The translations under genes were made by a program, and so were the position numbers. Shown here one piece after another: positions 47,555-57,224 of a DNA stretch of 64,000 bases (position 1 is its first letter; each line of letters opens with the position of its first letter). The notes beneath the pieces are model-generated. The model worked only from the letters and a program-made list of their open reading frames with translations, ran no database searches and was not told the origin of the DNA. This stretch comes from Mucilaginibacter dorajii (lineage in GTDB: Bacteria; Bacteroidota; Bacteroidia; Sphingobacteriales; Sphingobacteriaceae): positions 372,001-436,000 of the forward strand of contig NZ_JANTYS010000002.1 in assembly GCF_024808255.1 (NCBI RefSeq). The letters run 5' to 3'.

Positions 47555-49000
47555 TTATGCATTTGGCTTAATAAACTTAGGGTAGATTAACAATGCTGCA
47601 AACGCTGCTATAAATGTATCTATCAAAAATACCTTATCAAAGCCATAGGTTATTGCCCGCGGCGAACCGCTGATTTTTGAAATACCCGACACTCCCGACA
47701 AAACAGCGAAGATAACGCCCATAACTGTTGTTCCGGTTATTTGCCCTAAGATCCGCGACAGCGACAAAACGCCGCTTAATAGCCCGCGTTGGTCTGCTTG
47801 CGCTACTTCCATTACAAGGGTGTTGTTAGGGGTTTTAAAAAAATTCAGCCCCAGCGCAATAATTCCAATCCGCCAAAGATAACCCCCAATATTTTCGGCC
47901 GGGGTAATTGTACTCATGCAAAAGCACCCAATTGCTATGGTAAGTACTGCGTAAAACATCACATTTTTTGCACCGTACCTATCTGCAATTTTGCCGGCAT
48001 AAATACTAAGTGCAACAGTTAATAAAGGACCGAAGGACATAATTAGCCCAACTTGTACAAGGCTATAATGAGCCGCCTTTGAAAGATAAAACGGCGGTAA
48101 TATTACGGTTGTAATAATTACAGTATATACAAGCACCGTAGTAACCAGGTTTTTGCTGATAAGCCTGTTTTTAAAAATAGCAACATTTATTAATGGATGC
48201 GCTATTCTTTTCTCTAACTGAACAAACGCAAATAAGCCAATAACAGTAACTGCTAATAACATTAAAACAATGGGATTGCCAAAGCCGCTTTTTTCAATCA
48301 TCGTCATACCAAAGCAGTAAGCCGATAAGGTTACCGCTAATAAAATTATCCCAACCCAATCAACGGGTATACTTTTCTTAATAGTGGAGTTCGTTATATA
48401 TTTGTAGCCCAAGCCGTACGCCATTATTCCAAAAGGGATGTTTACCAAAAACATAGATTGCCACCCAAAAGTTGAAAGCAATATGCCACCAACGGTTGGC
48501 CCGCTTGCAATACCCAGCGCTGTTATTGTTGATAAAACACCCATTATTTTGCCCAGCTGTTTTTTAGGTGTGAGCTCGGTTGCAATGGCCATACTTAGGG
48601 CCAATATTAAGGCTGCCCCCAAACCTTGTAACCCACGAAATAAGATAAATAAGGCTGCACTATTGGATACACCGCAAAGCAAGGATGCCGTTGTAAATAT
48701 TGCAATACCGGTGAGGTATAATTTCTTTTTACCAACAATGTCGCCAAGCCGCCCGGCAATCGTAATTAAGGCGGTAAGCACAAGCAAGTAAGACAGCACA
48801 AACCACTGTGCCGAGGCAAAAGTTGTTTTAAAGCTTTTAATCATTGTTGGTAATCCTACGCTCACAATACTTGTGTCGAGGTTCATCATAAACAAGCTTA
48901 TAGAAATACCAGCAATAGCAATTTTCAGTTTGTAGACATTGTTGGTAGAGTTTTCCGCGACATCCGTTCTGCGTAAACTCGCTAATGTTTCTGTTTTCAT
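47555..49000 (-). CDS. MFS multidrug exporter (DHA2/EmrB type)
   Basis: About 481 residues from the ATG at 49000; a longer frame adds a weak extension. It has about 14 membrane helices. Motifs are FMMNLDTSIVSVGLPTMI in helix 1, GRLGDIVGKKKLYLTG (MFS motif A) near 75, and motif C-like GIASGPTVGGILLSTFGWQS near 160. This places it with drug:H+ antiporters of the EmrB/QacA group, which export drugs or dyes through the inner membrane. The Crp-type regulator gene follows. Confidence 0.9.
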   Translation of the reverse strand: MKTETLASLRRTDVAENSTNNVYKLKIAIAGISISLFMMNLDTSIVSVGLPTMIKSFKTTFASAQWFVLSYLLVLTALITIAGRLGDIVGKKKLYLTGIAIFTTASLLCGVSNSAALFILFRGLQGLGAALILALSMAIATELTPKKQLGKIMGVLSTITALGIASGPTVGGILLSTFGWQSMFLVNIPFGIMAYGLGYKYITNSTIKKSIPVDWVGIILLAVTLSAYCFGMTMIEKSGFGNPIVLMLLAVTVIGLFAFVQLEKRIAHPLINVAIFKNRLISKNLVTTVLVYTVIITTVILPPFYLSKAAHYSLVQVGLIMSFGPLLTVALSIYAGKIADRYGAKNVMFYAVLTIAIGCFCMSTITPAENIGGYLWRIGIIALGLNFFKTPNNTLVMEVAQADQRGLLSGVLSLSRILGQITGTTVMGVIFAVLSGVSGISKISGSPRAITYGFDKVFLIDTFIAAFAALLIYPKFIKPNA

Positions 49001-49240
49001 GCTACAAAATTGAAAAACAGAAAATGAATAAGCATTGATGTGGGTTAAAAAATGCAAGGGTTATCGTACCTAAAAGCATTGTCGTCCGATTCGGGGCCGC
49101 AGGCATTACCATGATGACTTTTATTTGCTAAATCGGTTTTATACCAACCTATAATTTTTAGCAAAGGTTTAGCAATGAGCAAAAACCATAGTTGCCCGAA
49201 GTAGGAGACATTCGGACGCTGGGTTATTTTATTTGATCCA

Positions 49241-49555
49241 TCAATTTAAAATTACCGCTACTATAAAACACACGGTAATGATCAATTGCACCTTACAGGT
49301 TTTGTTTGCCATACTTACCCGGCTCTTTTTATCTCCGTCATCACTCAACGTCATCCGGTTATTCAGGTAAACAGCTAACACAAGCGATACACCTTCAATC
49401 ACCGCGATAAGCATTTTTATTCCGGACCCTTCAGCTGATCGTGCCAACCTTTGGGGAATGACGAGATCGTTATAGTAGGCGTTTAACAAAACTAATAACC
49501 AACAGATGATAAACTGACAGATGACATTGAAGATGATATATACCAGTCGTTTCAT
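49241..49555 (-). CDS. Small membrane protein (unknown)
   Basis: About 104 residues from the ATG at 49555 (49606 is possible). Three or so membrane helices (YIIFNVICQFIICWLLVLLN, MLIAVIEGVSLVLAVYLNN, VQLIITVCFIVAVILN). It follows the DUF5519 gene on the same strand. No family is recognised. Confidence 0.55.
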   Translation of the reverse strand: MKRLVYIIFNVICQFIICWLLVLLNAYYNDLVIPQRLARSAEGSGIKMLIAVIEGVSLVLAVYLNNRMTLSDDGDKKSRVSMANKTCKVQLIITVCFIVAVILN

Positions 49556-49612
49556 TATTGTTTTGTTTTTGGTTAGCCCGGCGATAAAATACATTTTATT
49601 CATCATGTGATA

Positions 49613-50035
49613 TTATTCCCGCTCCCCTATCCTCTCATACCCCAATTGCAACAACTCCAGCGCATATTGTACATCACCTTCGGTACGGATGTAAAAACTG
49701 ATCCAGCCGGTATTTTTGAAGGAGTGATGATCAAGGATGCGGCCTTGCTGCATCAGATTAGCTTTTATTTTGCGGGTGAGCAGCATATCCAGCAGGCCGT
49801 TGCTGTGGATGTGCCCGATCTCGGTTTGGTACCGGTCGAACTGCAGACCGCCGTATTTGTGGTTGTGGGTGGTGGTATTGGGCAGGCTGAGCATGCGGGT
49901 TTCAATGAGGTCAATCCAGTCGAGCAGTATGGGTTTGGTAATAAGGGTATGGATCTTTAACCAGGCATCAAATACGATGGCCAGCCCGGGCACAAACTTT
50001 AAAAAGCCAAAGTATTTGACGGTGAATGAAAACAT
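49613..50035 (-). CDS. DUF5519 (luciferase-domain) small protein
   Basis: A 140-residue protein with a hydrophobic start and a family-like core: EIGHIHSNGLLDMLLTRKIK near 70, ILDHHSFKNTGWISFYIRTE near 98 and VQYALELLQLGYERIG at the end. This matches the family called luciferase domain-containing / DUF5519, which has no established reaction in bacteria. Its stop lies 7 bases before an upstream in-frame start of the next gene, and the SRPBCC gene ends 2 bases before it, so all three are one transcript. Confidence 0.65.
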   Translation of the reverse strand: MFSFTVKYFGFLKFVPGLAIVFDAWLKIHTLITKPILLDWIDLIETRMLSLPNTTTHNHKYGGLQFDRYQTEIGHIHSNGLLDMLLTRKIKANLMQQGRILDHHSFKNTGWISFYIRTEGDVQYALELLQLGYERIGERE

Positions 50036-50036
50036 G

Positions 50037-50942
50037 TTATTTGGTTTCGCTGAGCTGTTTGATGTGCTCCATTACCCGAAGGTGTACGTTGCGGGTAATG
50101 CTTTGTGCCCATATGTCATAATACCAAACCGGGAACACGTACAGGCGGTACCAGCTGTTGCCAATAAGGGTGGTGGTATTATTGCCGTTATCCTTTAATA
50201 AAAACTGCCCGCGCAGAATATCGATATGGCCCATAATTTCCGGATCGAGCGGCTGGTGGGTGATATCGAAAGTGAGGTTCTTGTTCTCATCGTAGGTCAC
50301 TATCTTTTCGTCGAAGACGTAGCCATTGCTGAAAATACATTTGCGCTTAGCCCCGAGGTAATACCCCTCGGCGGTCGACTCCACCGGGCTGGGCATGCCG
50401 GCTTTAAACAGCCAGTATTTGCTTGGCGAGGTATTACGTCTATAGGCCACCACGTGTTTCCACACCTCGGCCGGCGGCGCGTTGATGGTAATGGTGTCGG
50501 TTACCTCGTTTTCATAGTGGTGGCCGGATAGGGAATCGGCCACGAAGGCCAGCAGCATCAGCGATACCAGGCTTACGTTAAGTGTATTATTGTTGCGCCT
50601 GAAGATATACCTACCCAGTAAACCACCCAGTAGAACAAAGCACAGCAAGAGCGGCGATACGATGAACAAACAAATAATACCCTCGCGCAAAAAAGCCGCG
50701 CTAAGTACAATGGCAATAAAGCAGTTAACGCATGATGCCCAGGCCAGCGCGCGGGTGCTGATAACGTACTTGCGCATAAACCAGGTATATACAACGCCCA
50801 TCAGCATGGGTATGATCACAAACTCGGCGTATATAAATACGTTGGGGTCCGCCATGATGAGTTTACTTAGCCCAATGAGCGCGAACGCTACCAGGTTGGC
50901 GGCAACGTAACCTTTAAATTTTGCAAGTTCTGGTTTGTTCAT
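50037..50942 (-). CDS. Membrane-anchored SRPBCC (polyketide cyclase-like) protein
   Basis: A 301-residue protein with about four membrane helices in the first 150 residues (VAANLVAFALIGLSKLIMA, FVIIPMLMGVVYTWFM, NCFIAIVLSAAFL, LLCFVLLGGLLGRYIF). A helix-grip domain starts at DTITINAPPAEVWKHVVAYR near 147 and runs to LIGNSWYRLYVFPVWYYDIW. Such domains bind lipids or other hydrophobic ligands. It is first of three genes and divergent from the pruA gene. Confidence 0.8.
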   Translation of the reverse strand: MNKPELAKFKGYVAANLVAFALIGLSKLIMADPNVFIYAEFVIIPMLMGVVYTWFMRKYVISTRALAWASCVNCFIAIVLSAAFLREGIICLFIVSPLLLCFVLLGGLLGRYIFRRNNNTLNVSLVSLMLLAFVADSLSGHHYENEVTDTITINAPPAEVWKHVVAYRRNTSPSKYWLFKAGMPSPVESTAEGYYLGAKRKCIFSNGYVFDEKIVTYDENKNLTFDITHQPLDPEIMGHIDILRGQFLLKDNGNNTTTLIGNSWYRLYVFPVWYYDIWAQSITRNVHLRVMEHIKQLSETK

Positions 50943-51279
50943 GATAAGGTGTATTTTTTGTGATTTTTTGAATTTACAATTATGTCGCTAATTTAATTAT
51001 ATTTTTAATAATTCCAAACATACTGAATTTTCAATAAATAATGTAAGTTTAGAGAATTACACCACTGAAGAATTTTTCATTGGCTTGTTTTATTAAATAT
51101 TTTAGTGCGGTTGAGCCTGGTGTGAATTTGGTGATGCGATGGTGTATTATAAGTAGTTGAAAGGGATCCGTAAGGATGAGTTTGGTTGTTGGGAAGGTGT
51201 TCAAAAGGGACGGCATTTAAGGGCGATTTTTCATCAACAATTTGACAATCCATCCATCGCCCATCCTATCCAAAATCCG

Positions 51280-51287
51280 TATCTTTG
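51280..51287 (+). promoter_or_regulatory. -7 promoter box TATCTTTG of pruA
   Basis: TATCTTTG fits TAnnTTTG and lies 25 bases before the ATG at 51312, giving a short leader. Confidence 0.55.
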
Positions 51288-51311
51288 CGCCAATTTAATT
51301 GACGACCCATT

Positions 51312-52949
51312 ATGCTTAAAGGATTTTTTAATGTCCCGGCTCCCGTAAACGAGCCGGTTTTAAACTATGGACCCCGGAGTGTGGAACGAGCCGCGCTTAA
51401 AGCCGCTTTAGACGAGGCCCGCGCACAACAGTTAGACATCCCCATGTACATTGGTGGCCAGGAAGTTAGAACCGGCACCAAGCTGGAAATCCGCCCGCCA
51501 CATGATCATCAACACCTGTTGGCCACCTTCAGCGAAGGTGATGCCAGCCATGTTACCGCCGCCATCAACGCAGCCCTTGCCGCCAAAGCCGACTGGGAAA
51601 ACCTGCCCTGGGAGCAACGTGCAGCCATTTTCTTGAAAGCCGCCGAACTGATTGCAGGTCCGTACCGCGCCGTTATCAACGCCGCCACCATGCTTGGCCA
51701 ATCCAAAAACGCTTACCAGGCCGAGATTGATTCCGCCTGTGAACTAATTGACTTTCTACGCTTTAACGTAGAATACATGACCGAAATTTACAAGCAGCAG
51801 CCACCCGTATCTGGCAAAGGTGTTTGGAACCGCCTGGAGCAGCGCCCCTTGGAAGGCTTCGTGTTTGCTTTAACGCCTTTCAACTTTACCGCTATTGCCG
51901 GTAACCTACCTGCATCTGCAGCTATGATGGGCAACGTTGTGGTTTGGAAACCTGCTTATCCTCAGATATATGCCGCTAACGTGATTATGAAAATTTTCAA
52001 GGAAGCCGGTGTACCAAATGGTGTTATCAACCTTATTTATGTTGATGGCCCTGTGGCTGGCGAGGTAATTTTCAACCACCCCGATTTCGCGGGTATCCAC
52101 TTTACAGGATCAACCAAAGTTTTCCAGAATATTTGGCAAACCATTGGTACTAACATACATAAGTACAAAACCTACCCACGCATTGTAGGCGAAACCGGTG
52201 GTAAAGACTTTGTACTTGCCCATCCAAGCGCTGATGCTGACGTAGTTAGCACAGCACTTGTACGCGGCGCTTTCGAATACCAGGGGCAAAAATGTTCTGC
52301 AGCTTCAAGGGCCTACATCCCGGCGTCGTTATGGCCGGCTGTAAAAGCCAATATGCAACGCGATATCACCTCGTTCAAAATAGGTCCGGTTGAGGATTTT
52401 GAAAACTTTGTGAACGCCGTAATCACCGAAGTATCTTTTGATAAACTGGCTAAATACATCGACGCAGCCAAGACCGACGAAGGTGTTGAGATTGTTGCCG
52501 GTGGCAGCTATGACAAAAGTAAAGGCTGGTTTGTAGAGCCAACTGTGCTTAAGGTAGATGACCCTTATTACGTAACCATGTGCGAGGAGCTTTTTGGCCC
52601 CGTATTGACCATTTACGTGTACGAGGACGATCAATTTGATGAAGTGCTTAACATTGTAGATAAAACATCTATCTACGCGCTAACAGGCTCTATCATATCA
52701 CAAGACCGTTACTCCATTGCCAAAGCTACCGAGCGTTTACGCAATGCGGCAGGTAACTTCTATATCAACGATAAGCCGACAGGGGCTGTAGTGGGTCAGC
52801 AGCCATTTGGCGGTGCAAGAGGCTCAGGCACAAATGATAAAGCCGGCTCGATGATAAACCTGTTACGCTGGGTATCACCCCGCACCATCAAGGAAACTTT
52901 TGATCCGCCAAAGGATTACAGGTACCCGTTTTTGGCTAAAGAGATTTAA
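51312..52949 (+). CDS. pruA: L-glutamate gamma-semialdehyde (1-pyrroline-5-carboxylate) dehydrogenase
   Basis: A 545-residue aldehyde dehydrogenase of the bacterial/animal P5CDH type. The start is MLKGFFNVPAPVNEPVLNYG. The catalytic Glu is in VGETGGKDFVLAHPSA near residue 297 and the catalytic Cys in YQGQKCSAASRAYIP near 325. IYALTGSIISQD and NFYINDKPTGAVVGQQPFGG near the end are typical of P5CDH. It oxidises glutamate semialdehyde to glutamate with NAD, the second step of proline breakdown. No proline dehydrogenase is adjacent. The promoter box is at 51280. Confidence 0.95.
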   Translation: MLKGFFNVPAPVNEPVLNYGPRSVERAALKAALDEARAQQLDIPMYIGGQEVRTGTKLEIRPPHDHQHLLATFSEGDASHVTAAINAALAAKADWENLPWEQRAAIFLKAAELIAGPYRAVINAATMLGQSKNAYQAEIDSACELIDFLRFNVEYMTEIYKQQPPVSGKGVWNRLEQRPLEGFVFALTPFNFTAIAGNLPASAAMMGNVVVWKPAYPQIYAANVIMKIFKEAGVPNGVINLIYVDGPVAGEVIFNHPDFAGIHFTGSTKVFQNIWQTIGTNIHKYKTYPRIVGETGGKDFVLAHPSADADVVSTALVRGAFEYQGQKCSAASRAYIPASLWPAVKANMQRDITSFKIGPVEDFENFVNAVITEVSFDKLAKYIDAAKTDEGVEIVAGGSYDKSKGWFVEPTVLKVDDPYYVTMCEELFGPVLTIYVYEDDQFDEVLNIVDKTSIYALTGSIISQDRYSIAKATERLRNAAGNFYINDKPTGAVVGQQPFGGARGSGTNDKAGSMINLLRWVSPRTIKETFDPPKDYRYPFLAKEI

Positions 52950-52954
52950 AAAAG

Positions 52955-53108
52955 AATCAAGAGTCAAGAATCAAGAGTTAAGACTTTTGTCCTCCTTGAT
53001 ACGCAAAGGGCCGGAAATTCAAATTTCCGGCCCTTTTTATTGCGGTTCTCTTGGTTCTTGACTCTAACTTTTTTCCCGTCTTGATTCTTGACTCTTGATT
53101 CTTGACTC
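52955..53108. repeat. TCAAGAGTCAAGAATCAAGAG short repeats around the terminator
   Basis: The gap carries AATCAAGAGTCAAGAATCAA on the left and its complement form (TTGATTCTTGACTCTTGATT) twice on the right. Together they form long inverted arms around the terminator. They are simple degenerate repeats, not a CRISPR array; there are no spacers. Confidence 0.6.
53008..53036 (+). terminator. Strong rho-independent terminator after pruA
   Basis: GGGCCGGAAATT CA AATTTCCGGCCC forms a perfect 12-pair stem followed by TTTTTATT. It can work in both directions, since the minus strand reads CCC to TTTGCG only weakly. It lies in the gap of convergent genes. Confidence 0.8.
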
Positions 53109-53114
53109 TATAGA

Positions 53115-53777
53115 CTACTCAAATTTAAACACGTCGCCCAGCTTGGTGTTGTTGCTGGTGCTAACTTTCATGTCGTTTATTTTGCCGGTGGCTAAGCTGT
53201 ATACCCAGCCGTGTACAGATAGTTCCTGGCCATGTTTCCAGGCGCTTTGTACTATAGTGGTTTTGCATAGGTTATAAACATTTTCTACCACGTTTAATTC
53301 AACAAGACGGCTCGCGCGTGCGTCGTGGTCTTCAATGGCTTCCAGTTCGGCCGAGTGTAAACGGTAAACGTCTTTAATGTGGCGCAGCCAGTTATCAATT
53401 AAGCCAAATTCGCGGTTACTCATAGCAGCAATTACGCCACCGCAACCGTAATGACCGGTTACTATTACGTGCTTTACTTTCAATACGTTTACAGCATAAT
53501 CCAGTACCGATAGCATGTTCATATCCGAGTGCACAACCATGTTGGCAATGTTACGGTGTACAAATATTTCGCCCGGGGCAGTGTTGGTAATCTGGTTTGC
53601 AGGTACGCGACTATCGGCGCAGCCTATCCAAAGCACCGGCGGGGTTTGGCCGTTGGCCAGTTTTTCAAAATATTTCGGGTCTTCTGCTAATGCATCGGCA
53701 ATAAACTGTTCATTGCCTTCTAAAAGGCTTTCGTAAGTAATGTGACTGGTATCGTGTAATAACTTTTTTGCGCACAT
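53115..53777 (-). CDS. Beta-class carbonic anhydrase (copy 1)
   Basis: A 220-residue beta-carbonic anhydrase. The zinc site is visible: Cys and Asp in LWIGCADSRVPANQI near residues 53-60, and His and Cys in VIVTGHYGCGGVIAAM near 107-111. Also NIANMVVHSDMNMLSVLDYA. It interconverts CO2 and bicarbonate in the cytosol. It is closely similar to the anhydrase at 54810, and is 34 bases after the DUF1275 gene on the same strand. Confidence 0.95.
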   Translation of the reverse strand: MCAKKLLHDTSHITYESLLEGNEQFIADALAEDPKYFEKLANGQTPPVLWIGCADSRVPANQITNTAPGEIFVHRNIANMVVHSDMNMLSVLDYAVNVLKVKHVIVTGHYGCGGVIAAMSNREFGLIDNWLRHIKDVYRLHSAELEAIEDHDARASRLVELNVVENVYNLCKTTIVQSAWKHGQELSVHGWVYSLATGKINDMKVSTSNNTKLGDVFKFE

Positions 53778-53811
53778 AGTTTTTTATGTTTTATCTGTTA
53801 GAAAGATGTTT

Positions 53812-54558
53812 TTATGTCGATCTGCTTTTATCAGTCCTAAATAAACGCGATATTTTATACAGGGCCACGGGCGACAGATCATAGTACAATATCGTAAGCA
53901 AAATTAGTGGAATGAAATAGAAAATTGCAAAATCATACAGGTTAAATAAAAACCCGCCGGCTATTGCCCCTATAAAATAGAACGATAGTACGGTAAGCCG
54001 AACAAATATCTTATTGCGGATAGTTATTGTGCGCTCAACATTGGGATGCAGCCACTCAGATACATCGCCGCCTAAATCGGTAAACAGGCCGGTTAAATGT
54101 GTAGATTTGATCAAACCTCCCGATATGGTTGATACCAGGCTATTTTGCAAACCCATCGAAAATATGATCACCCCAATCACTACTTCCCGTTCAAGATCTG
54201 TTTCCCGGTAAAAATTATGCCCGTATATGGCTACGAATAATAGTAATATGATCTCGATGATAATGGGGATAGAATGTGCGCGATAACGGCTTTTATGCTC
54301 AAACGAGCGTACAATAAAGTTTGAAATGAATGCTCCAACAAAAAATAGTAGCAGCCAAATCACAAATACAATGATCTCCCTAAAATTTTGTTCCACAATA
54401 TGTTTGGCCAGATTGGCCACATGCCCCGTGATATTGGAGGTAAAAGCTAAAAAGGCAACCATCCCGGCAACATTGGTTACGCCAGATACAAAAGCTGTTG
54501 ATGACGCCAGCAATAAATTCTGTTGAAGTGTGCGATCCTCTTTTGATTGCCTTAGCAT
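53812..54558 (-). CDS. DUF1275 (YoaK) membrane protein
   Basis: A 248-residue protein with about six membrane helices: SSTAFVSGVTNVAGMVAFLA, TSNITGHVANLAKHI near 42 and LIKSTHLTGLFTDLGGDVSE near 150. The two TGH/TGL repeats with helices around them are the mark of DUF1275. Its role is unknown; a small-molecule transporter is often assumed. Being between two anhydrase genes suggests a link to CO2 or bicarbonate, which is an inference. Confidence 0.85.
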   Translation of the reverse strand: MLRQSKEDRTLQQNLLLASSTAFVSGVTNVAGMVAFLAFTSNITGHVANLAKHIVEQNFREIIVFVIWLLLFFVGAFISNFIVRSFEHKSRYRAHSIPIIIEIILLLFVAIYGHNFYRETDLEREVVIGVIIFSMGLQNSLVSTISGGLIKSTHLTGLFTDLGGDVSEWLHPNVERTITIRNKIFVRLTVLSFYFIGAIAGGFLFNLYDFAIFYFIPLILLTILYYDLSPVALYKISRLFRTDKSRST

Positions 54559-54633
54559 GGTAAAAGTTGCTGATAAACAACGCTTAAAAATAGAATAAAT
54601 TTATGGTGTTGTGAAATAGCCTGCCTAATAAAA

Positions 54634-54747
54634 CAGCCTCACCTAAATCCTCTCCAAAGGAGAGGACTTTTGATTTGCATGTTTAAAAATCATTTTCAAT
54701 CATGATTTTTAAAGCCCTCTCCTTTGGAGAGGGTTGGGTGAGGCTGT
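54634..54747. repeat. Interspersed hairpin repeat (CCTCACC..AAAGGAGAGG type)
   Basis: ACAGCCTCACCTAAATCCTC... pairs with ...GAGGGTTGGGTGAGGCTGT over about 30 bases, with a second palindrome CTCTCCAAAGGAGAG inside each arm. It sits between two anhydrase-cluster transcripts and may act as a transcriptional stop. Confidence 0.65.
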
Positions 54748-54809
54748 GGCAAAAAAATCCCGGCCACTTTCATGAACCGGGATCGAACCAGATTAAACAA
54801 ACAAGATTT

Positions 54810-55532
54810 TTAGTGCGAAGCCACGGCCTCAACACTATTAAGTTCATATACATAGCCCAAATTATGCGGGCTGCTGCTGCTTACTTTGATATCCTTCACC
54901 AGGCCAGTACCTAAATCAATCACCCAGCCATGTACTTCCAGATCGTGACGTTCCATCCAGGCATTTTGGATGATGGATGTTTTGCACAGATTATAAACCT
55001 GCTCACTCACGTTCAATTCAACAAGACGGTTTATTTTTTGGGTTTCGTCTGTAATACGATCAAGCTCATGACTGTGCAGGCGATATACGTCTTTAATATG
55101 GCGCAGCCAGTTATCAATCAGCCCGAACTGTTTATTGCTCATAGCCGCAGCTACACCGCCACAACCATAGTGACCGGCAACTATCACGTGTTTTACTTTG
55201 AGCACATTCACCGCATAGTCAAGCACGCTCAGCATATTCATATCCGAGTGCACACACACATTGGCAATGTTACGGTGTACAAACACCTCGCCTGCTTTGG
55301 TGCCGGTAACCTCATTTGCGGGTACACGGCTGTCTGAGCAACCTATCCACAATACCTGTGGCTGCTGACCTTTAGCCAGGTTTTTGAAAAAGTCGCTGTC
55401 TTCACTTAGCTTTTTTTCAACCCATTCTGCATTACCTTTAATCAACGCTTTGTAGCTATCGTTTTGAACCAATTTTATGTTAGTGGTATCAATTACCGGT
55501 TTTTCGCTTTTTTTATTTTCTATTAGTGCCAT
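54810..55532 (-). CDS. Beta-class carbonic anhydrase (copy 2)
   Basis: A 240-residue beta-carbonic anhydrase with LWIGCSDSRVPANEV near residue 71 and VIVAGHYGCGGVAAAM near 125. The middle (VFVHRNIANVCVHSDMNMLS) is nearly the same as copy 1, so the two are duplicates; the first 25 and last 20 residues differ. It lies 10 bases after the SulP transporter gene and is probably cotranscribed with it. Confidence 0.95.
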   Translation of the reverse strand: MALIENKKSEKPVIDTTNIKLVQNDSYKALIKGNAEWVEKKLSEDSDFFKNLAKGQQPQVLWIGCSDSRVPANEVTGTKAGEVFVHRNIANVCVHSDMNMLSVLDYAVNVLKVKHVIVAGHYGCGGVAAAMSNKQFGLIDNWLRHIKDVYRLHSHELDRITDETQKINRLVELNVSEQVYNLCKTSIIQNAWMERHDLEVHGWVIDLGTGLVKDIKVSSSSPHNLGYVYELNSVEAVASH

Positions 55533-55542
55533 GATTTTTTTC

Positions 55543-57147
55543 TTAGTTAGGATTATAAATTAATTCTTTTAAAGGGGGTACATCGTACTTATCCTTTATG
55601 TTTAATAATTGCACAATGATGCCTTTGGTATAGGCATTATGCTTGTAATTGTGGATGATCTCCAACACATCCGGATCAATGTAACGCGAGTTTGAGCCAT
55701 CTATCACCACATCAGTACCGCTTGGCAAACTGGTTAATGTAACCTGTATAGCAGCCTTATTTAAAAAGGAAACCTCTTCGGCCAGCTTAATGTTGATCAC
55801 TTTTTTATCGCCATTTTTCACTATTTGGTAAAAGTATGGGTTGCGTAAATTGGTGCGTAAGATATAGAAGATACCCACCAGCATGCCAATGCCTACTCCA
55901 ATCAAGAGGTCGGTTAGTACAACTGCAACTATGGTTACCACAAAGGGGATAAACTGGCTTAAGCCCTGGTGCCACATATGTTTAAACAGACCTATACGGG
56001 CCAGCTTATAACCGGTCATGAGCAGGATGGCCGCCAAACACGATAGTGGGATAAGATTGATCAACACCGGTATAAATAACAACGATATCAGCAAAAGCAA
56101 CCCGTGAATCACCGCGCTCGATTTGGTACGGGCGCCTGCATTTACGTTTGCCGATGAGCGAACAATAACAGCCGTCATGGGTAAACCGCCTAAAAATCCG
56201 CTGGTAATGTTACCAATTCCCTGGGCTACCAGTTCGCGGTTTGTGGGCGATACGCGTTTGATAGGGTCTATCTTATCAACTGCTTCCAAACTTAGCAAGG
56301 TTTCCAAACTGGCTACAATCGCAATGGTAAAGGCAGTGATCCAAACTTGTTTATTGCCTATGGTACTAAAATTGGCCGATTTAAACAGGCCAAAAAATTC
56401 GCTGCTGCTATTTACAATTGGGATATGCACAAACTGCTTATCAAGCAAAGCTAAGCCAGTCCCTTTAAATACAGTACTTAAAACCACACCGGCAATCACT
56501 ACCAGTAAAGGGGCAGGCACCATAGCCATTTTTTTAAATTTTGGCCAGTAGATCATCAGCAATAACGAAACCCCGCTAATGATGATTGCCCCGTAGTTTA
56601 TCTTATTTAAAGCACCCAAAATACCCGAGAAGCTGTTATGATCATCTGCCTGGCTAAAGCCTTCATCTCCCTCAAAATCGGCATCGTAGCCAACAGCATG
56701 CGGAAATTGTTTCATGATCAAAATGATACCTATAGCCGCAAGCATCCCTTCAATAACAGATGACGGAAAATAATTGGCTATAGTGCCCGCCTTTAAGATC
56801 CCCAGCAATACCTGGAAAACGCCGGCCAATACCAGCGCCATCAGAAATGTTTCGTACGTGCCGAGGGTGGTTATTGCATTTAATACGATAACGGTTAAAC
56901 CAGCCGCGGGACCAGCCACACTCAGCTGCGATCCACTTAATGAGCCTACCACTATGCCGCCAATAATACCTGTTAGCACACCTGCAAAAAGGGGCGCGCC
57001 GGATGCCAGGGCTATACCAAGACATAAAGGCAATGCCACAAGGAATACCACAAGGCTGGCTGGAAGGTCTCTTTTTAAGTTTTTGGGTAAAAAATATTTT
57101 TTTAGGTTAAGATCGCCCACGGCAAATCCACCTTGCTTAATTGACAT
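55543..57147 (-). CDS. SulP-family anion transporter
   Basis: A 534-residue protein with about 11 membrane helices and a C-terminal STAS-like domain (residues about 440-534: INIKLAEEVSFLNKAAIQVT, DVVIDGSNSRYIDPDVLEII). The N-terminal DLPASLVVFLVALPLCLGIA and GSLSGSQLSVAGPAAGLTVI are SulP signatures. Members carry sulfate or bicarbonate. Cotranscription with carbonic anhydrase points to bicarbonate, as in BicA-like transporters. The carrier direction is not visible. Confidence 0.92.
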   Translation of the reverse strand: MSIKQGGFAVGDLNLKKYFLPKNLKRDLPASLVVFLVALPLCLGIALASGAPLFAGVLTGIIGGIVVGSLSGSQLSVAGPAAGLTVIVLNAITTLGTYETFLMALVLAGVFQVLLGILKAGTIANYFPSSVIEGMLAAIGIILIMKQFPHAVGYDADFEGDEGFSQADDHNSFSGILGALNKINYGAIIISGVSLLLMIYWPKFKKMAMVPAPLLVVIAGVVLSTVFKGTGLALLDKQFVHIPIVNSSSEFFGLFKSANFSTIGNKQVWITAFTIAIVASLETLLSLEAVDKIDPIKRVSPTNRELVAQGIGNITSGFLGGLPMTAVIVRSSANVNAGARTKSSAVIHGLLLLISLLFIPVLINLIPLSCLAAILLMTGYKLARIGLFKHMWHQGLSQFIPFVVTIVAVVLTDLLIGVGIGMLVGIFYILRTNLRNPYFYQIVKNGDKKVINIKLAEEVSFLNKAAIQVTLTSLPSGTDVVIDGSNSRYIDPDVLEIIHNYKHNAYTKGIIVQLLNIKDKYDVPPLKELIYNPN

Positions 57148-57224
57148 AAGAAATGTATTTGAATGAAAATTTAAATGAATTGTAAAGCGTTACAGCCCGG
57201 ATAAGGAGATATCCGGTTAATCAT

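Noticed and set aside
49607..50198. Plus-strand frames of 117 and 153 codons opposite the DUF5519 and SRPBCC genes
   Set aside because: They are the antisense of genes with recognised domains and tight operon spacing.
52955..53108. Possible CRISPR array
   Set aside because: Repeats are short, degenerate and contiguous with no regular unique spacers, and are inverted around a terminator.
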